This document shows positions 1 to 7,432 of a stretch of 15,314 bases of DNA, in pieces. The stretch comes from CG10-46-32 sp964606465 (lineage in GTDB: Bacteria > Patescibacteriota > Patescibacteriia > UBA2169), in NCBI GenBank assembly GCA_964606465.1, contig CAZSGI010000015.1, positions 1 to 15,314 on the forward strand, given 5' to 3'. The notes below the pieces were generated by a model, which was given only the letters and a program-made list of their open reading frames with translations, ran no database searches and was not told the origin of the DNA. Every line of letters begins with the position of its first letter. The first letter of the stretch is position 1. The position numbers were made by a program, and so were the translations under genes.

Positions 1-800
1 CGCGAGAGCCCTTTGAGGACGGAGCGGATGGAGGTGAACGAAGCAGGTGCGGGAGCGAGGGAGCGGATGGCCGCATCACCCGCCACCACTCCCTCGGACA
101 GGCGCACCTGCACCTGCTCGGGGATGCGGAGCTCGGAGAGCCCTGCAGCCAGACGATCGAGGGCGGGGATGCCCGTGGTTGCGGCGAGCTTGCGCGTGAC
201 CCGGACCGACTCACGGATGGTGGCGTCCAGGGCGTTTCCCGCCACCCGGGCCGCTGACTCGCCCCAGTGGGCCCACACCCGGGGGGGTGCCACGAACAGG
301 AACGCTATGGTGAGCGTGAGCGTGGCTGCCAGGGTGCGGGTGGCGAGGGCGTGGGTGAACGGCAACCGCAACCCCCCGCGCCTTAAAGATTCTGAGGGAG
401 CGTCACGTTGCTTCTCGCCGTACTCCCGCAGGTACTCCTGCACCCACTCCAGTGTGGTGTACCAGTTGCGGCCGATCTTCTTGCCGGCTAGCTTGCCCTG
501 GTTCACGCGGAGTTTGAGGTAGGCTGATGAGTACTCCTTGGTAAGCTTCGCCGCTTCGGCAAGTGAAATCAAGTCACCTTGAGGGTGCTTGTCCGCGTGC
601 TCCGAATCTCTCTTGCGCGTCGGAGCCGTAGCAAGGTACTCGCGAACTCCCTCTTTGGTCGTAACCCAAAGCCTCCCCTTTTTAACCGAAAAAAGCTTGC
701 CGCGCCGCGCAAGCAAAGAGAGGTACTCCGCAGAGTACGGAGTCAGTTCAGAAGCCTCTGAAAGGCTTAGGTATTTCTTTTTGTGTTTATTAGTGGACAC
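1..800 (-). CDS. Membrane-anchored tandem HTH (excisionase/MerR-like) protein, C-terminus cut by window edge
   Basis: The frame is open from a GTG at 800 to the left edge (266 codons, no stop), so the C-terminus is missing. Two consecutive HTH domains of the excisionase/MerR type are visible at residues 9-57 and 77-124. They align with each other: (L/I)SL(S/A)EA(S/A)(E/K)LT..YS(A/S).YL.L....GKL...K.GR.W.TT...V.EYL. A basic linker follows, then one hydrophobic segment at about 152-171 (LATRTLAATLTLTIAFLFVA) and an Ala/Arg-rich part that would lie outside the cell. The tandem HTH plus one membrane span recurs in CPR genomes. The function is not known to me; a membrane-tethered transcription regulator or nucleoid anchor is an inference. 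GTG is chosen because no ATG precedes the first HTH, and upstream in-frame sequence overlaps the promoter and repeats. The ribosome site is weak (AGAG). The gene has its own promoter at 874-903 and three possible operators. Confidence 0.85.
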   Translation of the reverse strand, partial: MSTNKHKKKYLSLSEASELTPYSAEYLSLLARRGKLFSVKKGRLWVTTKEGVREYLATAPTRKRDSEHADKHPQGDLISLAEAAKLTKEYSSAYLKLRVNQGKLAGKKIGRNWYTTLEWVQEYLREYGEKQRDAPSESLRRGGLRLPFTHALATRTLAATLTLTIAFLFVAPPRVWAHWGESAARVAGNALDATIRESVRVTRKLAATTGIPALDRLAAGLSELRIPEQVQVRLSEGVVAGDAAIRSLAPAPASFTSIRSVLKGLS

Positions 801-821
801 GCTCTGTTTTTCTCTATTTTT

Positions 822-917
822 CGTATACGATACTGCGGGATTTCCGAGGATACGTATACGATACAGTGTTTTTATTATACCTATTTTCGCAGCGTTGTGT
901 CTATGAGGTATACGATA
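822..917. repeat. Three copies of GTATACGATA around the HTH-gene promoter (candidate operators)
   Basis: The 10-mer GTATACGATA occurs at 823-832, 854-863 and 908-917, all in the same orientation. The first two copies share 12 bases (CGTATACGATAC at 822-833 and 853-864). The first lies in a perfect 10-bp palindrome, TCGTATACGA, at 821-830. Start-to-start spacings are 31 and 54 bp, close to three and five helical turns. One copy lies just upstream of the -35 box and two lie downstream of the predicted transcription start. That layout suits a repressor. The next gene encodes two HTH domains, so autoregulation is a reasonable inference. Confidence 0.6.
874..903 (-). promoter_or_regulatory. Sigma70-type promoter of the HTH gene
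   Basis: On the minus strand, TAGACA (903-898, 5 of 6 to consensus) and a perfect TATAAT (879-874) are separated by 18 bp. Predicted transcription start is near 867, giving a leader of about 66 bases before the GTG at 800. The box pair sits between candidate operator copies. Confidence 0.65.
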
Positions 918-928
918 ATTTTCCACAG

Positions 929-960
929 CTAAAAACAGCCATCAATAAGGCTGTTTTTAG
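929..960 (-). terminator. Terminator of the ABC/glycosyltransferase operon (symmetric, possibly bidirectional)
   Basis: CTAAAAACAGCC at 929-940 and its exact complement GGCTGTTTTTAG at 949-960 form a 12-bp stem with an 8-base loop. It lies 20 bases after the glycosyltransferase stop codon. Because the stem carries A5 on one side and T5 on the other, a T-run exists on both strands. It also insulates the operon from the HTH-gene promoter region. Confidence 0.8.
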
Positions 961-980
961 GTAGTCAGTAATGCCCCGCC

Positions 981-2489
981 CTACCTGTTCTTCTTTGTTA
1001 CCGTAAACCCGAGGTAGCGGCCCGTGGCAAGGCGGGTCTGCGCCTCTATGGCCGGGATTGAACCGAAGAAAATCATGTTCACCGGAAACAGAATCCACTG
1101 CAGGAACATCATAAGGTACCGGTGCTTCTCTCCTCTGGGCACGGGCGGCAGAAAAACCAAGGACAGGACCGCGGTGGCGGCGAGGCCCACCATGGCGGTG
1201 GTGAGAAGCCAATCCAGCACAAAGGGGGCGTTCTGGGCGATGACGGTTTCTTGAATCGCACGGTCCGCGAAAAAGAGCGGGAGACGACCGAGAATGATGA
1301 TGAGGATCGGCGCCGTGGCCCAGGAGTACATGCCTTCCGCGAGGTTGAAAAAGTACTTGAACTTCTTCATGAAAGGAATCGTGCGGTTGCGCCAGAAGTG
1401 CCACACCATGTACGGAAAGTGCTCAATGCCCCACGCCCACCTCCGTTGTTGGCGGTACACCGCGGCAAGCGAGCCCCAGAACGAACCGGTCTCAACCGTG
1501 TCCATGGAAACCGGAACGTACATGGGGGTTACGGTGTAGTTGCCGTCGTAGTGCAGAAAGCACTGCAGAAAGATGCGCGAATCCTCGGTAACGAGATCGG
1601 GTTCCCAAAACCCGACGGCGACGAGCGTTTTCCAACTCATGCTGTGCGAGGAGAAAGTGAACAGCCTATCCGGCCGCGAGAGGTCGGTGAGGAGCCAGAA
1701 CGTGGTGCCGTTTGAAATGGTGCGCGTGATGAGGTTTGACTGCCAGATGTTGTTGTTGAAGAGCGCCACCGGCTGGTAGCTCGTGTGGTGAGGCGCAGGG
1801 TGCGTCAAAAACTGATACGCAAGGTGCCCGAAGTACTCGCGGTGCACCACGGTGTCAACGTCGAACGCGGACACGATAATCCGCTCGTACGGAACCTTGA
1901 GCTTGTCAATCTGCTCCTTGGCGTGCCTGGCCGCCCACACGTTGTTGGAACCCTTGCCGGGCTGCTCTCCGGGCAAGCCGCGAGGGTGCACGGTGACCCA
2001 GAAGGAGAAAAACCGGCGGCCGTACTTCTCGCGAATCCTCTCGGCGATGTGTAAGCCGTTTTCTTTATCCCCCTCTTCTACCCCCAAGGACACCATGAAT
2101 CGATCCGGAGGGTAGTTGCTCGCGACCAATGCCGCAAACGTGGCGTCCAGCACCTCAAACGGCTCCCTGAACGTGGGCAAAAAAATCAGGTGGTACAGAT
2201 CACCCCAGGCCAAGCGCGCGCCGTCGCGCGAAATCGGGTTCTCTGCCTTGAGCTTTGAGAGCCAATCAATTGCGGTGTCGCGGCGAAAGTGGCGGTACGA
2301 GTTACACAGGTACACCAACCAGTAAACCGCCTTGATGAGCCAGTACAAATCAAACAGGATAATGATGTAAATCGCAATCAGGGGCGCGTAGTACGAAAGG
2401 ACCACGGAACCAAAAAACGTCACCCACACGAGGGTTCCGGGTATGGTTTCAAGGAAACGGTACGCTGGCTTTGCGGAAAGGCGCGGCAT
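981..2489 (-). CDS. Membrane-bound GT2 glycosyltransferase, cellulose-synthase-like
   Basis: This 502-residue integral membrane protein should transfer a sugar from a nucleotide-sugar at the cytoplasmic face of the membrane. Two hydrophobic spans lie at about 17-40 and 43-62. A GT-A domain follows with GKGSN (178-182), the metal-binding DxD (D210-V-D212), the TED catalytic motif (301-303) and QxxRW (Q347-W351), the signature of processive beta-glycan synthases. About four more spans cover roughly 385-480. The first nucleotide-binding segment reads VSLGVEEGD (133-141), an atypical form. Substrate and product cannot be read from the sequence. It is the last gene of the operon: its ATG lies 3 bases after the permease stop, preceded by GGAG at 2499-2496. 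A role with the upstream ABC exporter in a surface glycan is inferred. It ends in TAG, just before the terminator. Confidence 0.92.
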   Translation of the reverse strand: MPRLSAKPAYRFLETIPGTLVWVTFFGSVVLSYYAPLIAIYIIILFDLYWLIKAVYWLVYLCNSYRHFRRDTAIDWLSKLKAENPISRDGARLAWGDLYHLIFLPTFREPFEVLDATFAALVASNYPPDRFMVSLGVEEGDKENGLHIAERIREKYGRRFFSFWVTVHPRGLPGEQPGKGSNNVWAARHAKEQIDKLKVPYERIIVSAFDVDTVVHREYFGHLAYQFLTHPAPHHTSYQPVALFNNNIWQSNLITRTISNGTTFWLLTDLSRPDRLFTFSSHSMSWKTLVAVGFWEPDLVTEDSRIFLQCFLHYDGNYTVTPMYVPVSMDTVETGSFWGSLAAVYRQQRRWAWGIEHFPYMVWHFWRNRTIPFMKKFKYFFNLAEGMYSWATAPILIIILGRLPLFFADRAIQETVIAQNAPFVLDWLLTTAMVGLAATAVLSLVFLPPVPRGEKHRYLMMFLQWILFPVNMIFFGSIPAIEAQTRLATGRYLGFTVTKKNR

Positions 2490-2492
2490 GGG

Positions 2493-3287
2493 CTACTCCA
2501 ATTTAGCGAGTAAGCCTTTTGTTTTGACGTGGCGAAACATCTTGGCGAAAAACCACGCTCCGAACAGTACATAGAACACGTTCAGCCCGGCCGCCCACGC
2601 GATTCGCTCCAAGGGCACCTCTCCCGTGGCAAGCACCGCCCGCATGCCCTCAAAAATGTGCGTCAGCGGAAACGCGAGCGCAATCGGATGGATCCAGGAA
2701 GGCAGGACTGAGAGCGGATAGAACACGGCCACAATGGGCTGCAAGATAAAGCTCGCGCCGAACGCCAGCACCTGCGCGTCCGTGCCGAACCTGAACACCA
2801 CGCCCGTGATAAAGAGCCCCAGAGCCCAGGCGAATATGAGCAAGAGCGCGGTAAACGGAATCAGGCTGAACCCAAGGGTAAAGATGTTAAAGGCGTACAG
2901 AAACCAACTCAAGAACCCCATGACCGCGAGCGTGATGAGCACCTTGATGAAGCCAACCAGAATTGAGGCGATGATGAACTCCGCGTTCGAGAGGGGCGAC
3001 ACGTACAGATTCACGATGGAGCGGCTCCAGATGTCCTGCAGGTACGAGATAGCGATGTCCTGCTGGGCGCGCTGGAACAGCATCCACAAAGTGATGCCGC
3101 CCAGGAAAATGCCAACGATTGAAACTCCCTGGGACTCAAACGCGCCGCGCTGCAGGTACACGGTGATGAACCCCCACACCGCGAGCGTGACCACGGGCCA
3201 GTACAAAATATCAAGCCACCTCGGAACCGACTTCTTCCAGAAGTAGAGGTGGTGCAGGATGATTGCGTTAATCCGGTGTAGTTTCAT
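2493..3287 (-). CDS. ABC-2 type transporter permease
   Basis: A 264-residue membrane protein with about six hydrophobic segments (roughly 25-45, 54-72, 103-133, 138-162, 172-197, 228-250), the usual length and topology for an ABC-2 export permease. The segment near 190-216, PLSVLPSWIHPIALAFPLTH followed by IFEGMR, matches the conserved P(l)..lP.....a..nPlt...e..R region of the family. It should pair with the ATPase encoded directly upstream: that gene's TAA ends at 3289 and this ATG starts at 3287, leaving one base between them, so translation is probably coupled. The substrate is unknown. Surface polysaccharide or lipid-linked glycan is plausible given the downstream glycosyltransferase, but drug or peptide export cannot be excluded. 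Confidence 0.93.
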   Translation of the reverse strand: MKLHRINAIILHHLYFWKKSVPRWLDILYWPVVTLAVWGFITVYLQRGAFESQGVSIVGIFLGGITLWMLFQRAQQDIAISYLQDIWSRSIVNLYVSPLSNAEFIIASILVGFIKVLITLAVMGFLSWFLYAFNIFTLGFSLIPFTALLLIFAWALGLFITGVVFRFGTDAQVLAFGASFILQPIVAVFYPLSVLPSWIHPIALAFPLTHIFEGMRAVLATGEVPLERIAWAAGLNVFYVLFGAWFFAKMFRHVKTKGLLAKLE

Positions 3288-3288
3288 A

Positions 3289-4206
3289 TTACTCTTTTGC
3301 CGCGCTTTCGCGGGCGATTTTTAAGAATACGTCTTCCAAATCCGGCTCTTCAATATCAATGTCCCGGATCTCGTACCCGGCCCCGTAGAGCGAGCCTAAG
3401 ATGCTTGGAATTTCCTTGTTTTCGGCGGTCACGTGCAGCGTGCGGTCTACAACCTTCCCGCTGATGGCGTGCTTTTCCAAAAACGCGGGCAATCCATCGG
3501 GAACGCGGCCAAACGTGACGCGCAAATCGTGGTTTGGAATGAGCGCCGTGAGCTTTTCGGGGGTGTCGTTCGCCACAATCTTGCCGTGCGAGAGGAAAAT
3601 GACCCTATCGCACATCTCTTCAATCTCGGCCATGTTGTGCGAGGTGTAGAGCATGGAAATGTTGCGCGTCCGGTGGATTTCCTTCAAAATCTCCCGCATC
3701 TTTGCCGCGATGTCCGGGTCCAGGCTGGATGTTGGCTCGTCCAGAAGCAGCAACTCGGGGTTGTTGAGCAACGCTTTCACCACCATCACGCGCGTGAGCT
3801 GGCCGCTCGAGAGCGTGATCGCTTTCTTGTCTTTCAAATCTTCCGCCTCAAACTCGCGCAAGAGCTTGGCGGCCCTGTCCGTGCCCCGCACGCCGTAGAG
3901 CATGGCGAACACCTTGAGGTTCTCCCACACCGTGAGGGAACCGAACAAATACACGTACGCGGACGTAAAATTCATCCGGGTGAGCACCGCTTCGCGGTTT
4001 CGAAAAGCGTCCATCCCGAAAATCTTCACCGCTCCCGCGTTCGGGGTGATAATCTGTAAAAGGATCTGGATGGTCGTGGTCTTTCCTGCTCCGTTCGGAC
4101 CCAAAAACCCGAGGATTTCACCTGCGCTTACGGAAAAAGAAATGCCCCGCAGGGCATCAAATTTGCCGTATGATTTCTTGAGGTCAGCGACTTCTAAAAC
4201 ATTCAT
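3289..4206 (-). CDS. ABC transporter ATP-binding protein
   Basis: The cytoplasmic ATPase subunit of an ABC-2 exporter, 305 residues from the ATG at 4206. Visible motifs are Walker A GPNGAGKTT (36-44), signature LSSGQ (132-136), Walker B LLLLDEP (152-158), D-loop SSLD and H-loop histidine H190 (YTSHN). After Walker A the usual Q-loop glutamine is absent; that stretch reads MNFTSAYVYLFGSLTVWENL. The C-terminal 80 residues form the extra domain typical of DrrA-like ATPases, with EEPDLEDVFLKI near the end. The frame is open up to an ATG at 4296, but those 30 extra codons would cover the preceding terminator and the promoter, so 4206 is preferred. The permease follows after one base, and a glycosyltransferase completes the operon. 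Confidence 0.93.
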   Translation of the reverse strand: MNVLEVADLKKSYGKFDALRGISFSVSAGEILGFLGPNGAGKTTTIQILLQIITPNAGAVKIFGMDAFRNREAVLTRMNFTSAYVYLFGSLTVWENLKVFAMLYGVRGTDRAAKLLREFEAEDLKDKKAITLSSGQLTRVMVVKALLNNPELLLLDEPTSSLDPDIAAKMREILKEIHRTRNISMLYTSHNMAEIEEMCDRVIFLSHGKIVANDTPEKLTALIPNHDLRVTFGRVPDGLPAFLEKHAISGKVVDRTLHVTAENKEIPSILGSLYGAGYEIRDIDIEEPDLEDVFLKIARESAAKE

Positions 4207-4213
4207 ACACCCG

Positions 4214-4242
4214 ATTGTATCATAAAACATCCCATAAATCAA
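4214..4242 (-). promoter_or_regulatory. Promoter of the ABC/glycosyltransferase operon, possibly giving a leaderless mRNA
   Basis: On the minus strand TTGATT (4242-4237) and TACAAT (4219-4214) are 17 bp apart. The expected start of transcription, about 7 bases past the -10 box, is 4207-4206, which is the A of the start codon. No Shine-Dalgarno sequence precedes that ATG, in agreement with leaderless translation. Confidence 0.5.
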
Positions 4243-4243
4243 A

Positions 4244-4267
4244 CCAGCCCGGTATTCACCGGGCTGG
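4244..4267 (-). terminator. Terminator after the 1047-residue surface protein gene
   Basis: CCAGCCCGG (4244-4252) and CCGGGCTGG (4259-4267) form a perfect 9-bp GC-rich stem with a 6-base loop. It is followed on the minus strand by TTTGATTTAT. An outer 7-bp inverted repeat (4237-4243 with 4278-4284) could lengthen the stem. It begins 16 bases after the stop codon. Confidence 0.75.
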
Positions 4268-4282
4268 AGTAAGGCGCTTTGA

Positions 4283-7200
4283 TTAATTCTCTGCAATCAC
4301 GAGCCTGAGCATGCTTGCTTCGGGAAGAGCGCTCAGCAGGGACTCGGGGACGTAGACGATGTTCGCCCACTGGTAGAGCAAAGCCTCAAAGTCAGCGCCT
4401 GCAAGAATCGGCCGCTTCTTGCCGTCTGAAACCACGTATACCGCGGACGAGTCGCCCTTTACGAGCGTGCCGTCCGGGTAGGTCAGGGCAGCGCCGGTCG
4501 CAAACTGGTCAAACTGCGCCTGCGAGACGGTGCGAACGTTTTTGAACTTGAATGCGTGCTCGCGGAAGATGGCGGCAGACGGAATCACGCGGGCCGCATT
4601 GTCCGCAAGATAGTACACCGCGCTCTTCGCCGCAAGCTTGACCAGATCCCCGGTGTAGCGGGCGTTTGAGTCGTCAACGAGCGCGATGGCGGGGTAGGTC
4701 GCCAAAAATCCTGATTCCACCTCAACGACGTCAACGAACGAATAGCCGCGGCCCAAGAAAATGTCTTCGGAAACAATCGGAGCGATTCCGCCATTCGCGG
4801 ATACGCGGTACACGGCCGGGTTGCCCGTCTCTTTGACGAGCGTGCCCGCGGCAAACAGTACGTCCGGCCCCTGCTCGTACAAATCAAGCTGGCGGCTCGA
4901 AGGCAGATTGATGATATCATTCCAGTTGAATCGCGACTCAAAGATTGCAGCTGAACGGATGAGGTGCTTTTCGTCACCCGAGATGTACCACACTGCCGAT
5001 GCTGACGGAGCCTTCAGCAAGGCGCCGTTCGGGTACACGCCGACCGTGCTCCCGAGCACCTGGCCTTGGGTTGGGGGGGTTGAGTCTTCCGTGTCCGAGG
5101 CGGGCGGGTTCATAAAGGCGATAAGCCCGAACAAGGTAAAATGATCGGTGGTTGCGGTCACCGTGCGCGTAGCGCTCGCCACCGTGGAAGCCAAGGCAAC
5201 CCAGGAGTTGCTTGCGGCATCAAAGTAGCTGATGCTGAGCTTGGTCGGGTCAGTGCTGCCTAACTGCGTTGCCGTGTATCCGAAGGTGAGCGTAAGAGGC
5301 GCACTGAACTGCGTCACGCTCGTTCCGCCGGAGGCGGCCTCAATCTTAAAGATGCTGTTGCCGACAAAGCTGCCAATGGACGAAGAAAGCGGAGCGCTCT
5401 GCCCTTCGGCGAGCGTGGTTTCGGAAACCGTAATGCTGGTGCTTGAGGTAAATGTTCCCGAAGCTACGGTTACTTGGGCGCTCGAGCCGCTTGCAAGGGT
5501 GGTAGTTACGGAGCCGCCGCTTGAGCTGAAAGAATTTGAGGATGAAGTGGTGCTCGGAGCAGTTGAGCCTGTGCCCACGTCCCCGCCGCCTGAAAGGGGC
5601 GCAGTAATCACGGCATTCTGCTGGGTCTGCACGCTTGCCTCATTGCTTGCAGTAGAGCAGTTAGCCGCGGTATCGCAGATGTAGATGACTGCGTAGTAAT
5701 TTGCGCCTGCGGACAGGCCTGAAAGCGCGAGCGAGCCAGTGCTTGACGTTCCAAGATTTGAGTAGCCGGAAGTCGCGGAACTGATTACGGTTCCGTTTGC
5801 GCTGGTGACGCCGCTCGTGGTTGACCAATAGAATTTGTAGGTTGAGAAATCAGACGCGGTATACGTCGGCGTCCAGCTGAAGTTGGCCCCGGTCTGGCCG
5901 CTTGATGCTCCCGCGAGCGTGCTGATTGCCGGTGACGGGACAAGCGTGTCAATGGTAAACGTGTTTCCCGTAACCGTTCCGAGCGCATTAGCCGCGTAGT
6001 CAGGCGCGTTGCTGATAGTAATGGTTGCGGTTCCGTCACGGTACGCGGATGCATCATCAAGGTTCACGGTGTAGGCATAGGTCCACGTGGTTCCGGAACC
6101 GGACATATTGGTTGCGCTAACGTCCGTGGTTCCCTGCTGGTTGATGGCAATCTTCGGGGTGGTTGCGATGGGTTCGCTGAAAGTTGCGGTAATGGTGAGC
6201 GCTCCAACTCCCGCTGACGTAACCGCGGCGCTATTCTGGGTGTAGGTAATTGATGCGGTCGGTGCAAGCGTATCCTTGGTCCAGGTATTCAAAGCAGTGC
6301 GGCTCCCCTGGTTGGAAAGCGGATTTGCCGAAAGGTCAAAAATGCCGCTGCCCGCGATGTGCACGTACAGCGTGCCCGCTGACTGGCCCCAAGTAGAGAT
6401 GGTGTTCCGGTCTGACTGCGCGAGCGTAAAGGTGACCGTAGAACTGTCGGTGCTGGAAACCGTTGCATTACCCAAGGTCAGGCTGTTACCGCCGCTTGAG
6501 GCGTCCGCGAGCGTAATCTGACTTTTGACAGTCGCGGACACGTCAATGGTTTCGTCAAAATTGAGCGTCAAAACTCCGGTTGAGTGGCTGTACGAGTTTG
6601 AGCTGGCGGTCATTTGCGGCGGAATGCCGTCCGTTGCCGTATACCGCACGGTCTCGGTCGTGTCTGCGTTTGTGGTGAGCGTATTGCCGCTTGAGGTGAC
6701 CGTCACGAGCACCCAGTACGTTCCCGGAGTCTGGAGCGCTGGAATGCGCATCAATGTGCCGCCCGCGTCAGAAATAGCCGTATCAGTAATGGTAAATCCG
6801 CTCAAATCGCTGAAGGTAATGTCAGCCGTGGTTCCGTTTGAGGAAAACACCACCGAAGTTGCGCCCGTAAATCCGTGTCCGGAAATCTGGGTGATGGAAA
6901 CCGCATTCAGGTTATTGCCCGTGGAAGGCGTGATGCTCGTGACAATCGGGCCAGTAGTCACCGTCACCGCGCCCGAACTGACTGCGGCGTCATTGGCGTA
7001 TGACACTGACAAGCTATGGCTGGTGGAAAGCGATGATCCCGAAACAACCGTTGCAGTAAATCGAATCACCGCGTTGCTGTTGGAGGCAAAGCTCCAGGTA
7101 ATGGTTTGGCCGGATGCGCCAACCGTTGCGCTTGGGTTTGAAAATGTGGTTGAGGTGTACGTCAAATCTGCCGGAAGCGTAGCGGTGAAGCTTGTTGACG

Positions 7201-7426
7201 CGTTACCATTGCCGAACATCTGAAATTCCAGAACATCCCCGGGTTCAGCGCGAACTGAAGAAGCGTACGTGCTGCCTGCTGAGTATGACGTATGCGTGTT
7301 GTTCTTAACGGTCATTTGGGGAAAGGCAGCTTGTACCGAAGTCGCAACCGCGAACGACACCGCAAACACCCCGGCAATCATGAGGGTTTTCAAAATGGAG
7401 CGAATTGAGAGGTAAGAATGATTCAT
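4283..7426 (-). CDS. Exported multidomain surface protein with IPT, Ig-like and FN3-like domains and C-terminal repeats
   Basis: A 1047-residue secreted protein. A signal peptide covers 1-33 (hydrophobic core 12-30, cleavage after VQA or AA). Beta domains follow: a DUF11-like sandwich (35-158), an IPT/TIG-like domain (160-262, ITPSTGNNLNAVSITQISGH), a bacterial Ig/SwmA-like domain (264-386), another Ig-like domain (388-492) and an FN3-like domain (497-601) with its only two cysteines, C584 and C590. A Ser/Gly-rich linker covers 605-640. A ZU5/UPA-like region (640-770) ends in TATTDHFTLFGLIA. Four repeats of about 60 residues fill 796-1040. There is no sortase motif and no C-terminal membrane span, so attachment is probably non-covalent, perhaps through the repeats. 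The ATG lies 7 bases from a palindromic element and has no clear Shine-Dalgarno. Adhesion or cell contact is an inference. Confidence 0.9.
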   Translation of the reverse strand: MNHSYLSIRSILKTLMIAGVFAVSFAVATSVQAAFPQMTVKNNTHTSYSAGSTYASSVRAEPGDVLEFQMFGNGNASTSFTATLPADLTYTSTTFSNPSATVGASGQTITWSFASNSNAVIRFTATVVSGSSLSTSHSLSVSYANDAAVSSGAVTVTTGPIVTSITPSTGNNLNAVSITQISGHGFTGATSVVFSSNGTTADITFSDLSGFTITDTAISDAGGTLMRIPALQTPGTYWVLVTVTSSGNTLTTNADTTETVRYTATDGIPPQMTASSNSYSHSTGVLTLNFDETIDVSATVKSQITLADASSGGNSLTLGNATVSSTDSSTVTFTLAQSDRNTISTWGQSAGTLYVHIAGSGIFDLSANPLSNQGSRTALNTWTKDTLAPTASITYTQNSAAVTSAGVGALTITATFSEPIATTPKIAINQQGTTDVSATNMSGSGTTWTYAYTVNLDDASAYRDGTATITISNAPDYAANALGTVTGNTFTIDTLVPSPAISTLAGASSGQTGANFSWTPTYTASDFSTYKFYWSTTSGVTSANGTVISSATSGYSNLGTSSTGSLALSGLSAGANYYAVIYICDTAANCSTASNEASVQTQQNAVITAPLSGGGDVGTGSTAPSTTSSSNSFSSSGGSVTTTLASGSSAQVTVASGTFTSSTSITVSETTLAEGQSAPLSSSIGSFVGNSIFKIEAASGGTSVTQFSAPLTLTFGYTATQLGSTDPTKLSISYFDAASNSWVALASTVASATRTVTATTDHFTLFGLIAFMNPPASDTEDSTPPTQGQVLGSTVGVYPNGALLKAPSASAVWYISGDEKHLIRSAAIFESRFNWNDIINLPSSRQLDLYEQGPDVLFAAGTLVKETGNPAVYRVSANGGIAPIVSEDIFLGRGYSFVDVVEVESGFLATYPAIALVDDSNARYTGDLVKLAAKSAVYYLADNAARVIPSAAIFREHAFKFKNVRTVSQAQFDQFATGAALTYPDGTLVKGDSSAVYVVSDGKKRPILAGADFEALLYQWANIVYVPESLLSALPEASMLRLVIAEN
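4307..5041 (-). repeat. Four C-terminal protein repeats, about 60 residues each
   Basis: The encoded units start near residues 796, 857, 923 and 982. Shared pattern: G-x-L-(L/V)-K, then 5-8 residues, A-V-(W/Y)-x-(I/V/L), a turn with Asp/Asn, R-x-I-x-S-x-x-I-F, an aromatic-x-(F/W) pair, (V/I)-x-x-(V/L), and a closing LxxxP-x-G/A-like segment. They are diverged at DNA level. The pattern suggests a beta-repeat binding module; I do not recognise a named family with certainty. Confidence 0.7.
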
Positions 7427-7432
7427 AGAGTA

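Noticed and set aside
13..522. A 169-codon plus-strand frame
   Set aside because: It lies antisense to the tandem-HTH gene, whose opposite frame has clear domains and a membrane span. It is a composition shadow.
4207..4296. A start at 4296 for the ABC ATPase, adding 30 residues
   Set aside because: The extra codons run through the terminator of the preceding gene and the promoter; ABC ATPases of this type begin a few residues before the first strand, as with the 4206 start.
6525..7223. A 232-codon plus-strand frame rich in Val/Ala
   Set aside because: It is antisense to the Thr/Ser-rich beta domains of the 1047-residue protein. Such codon use regularly creates open antisense frames.
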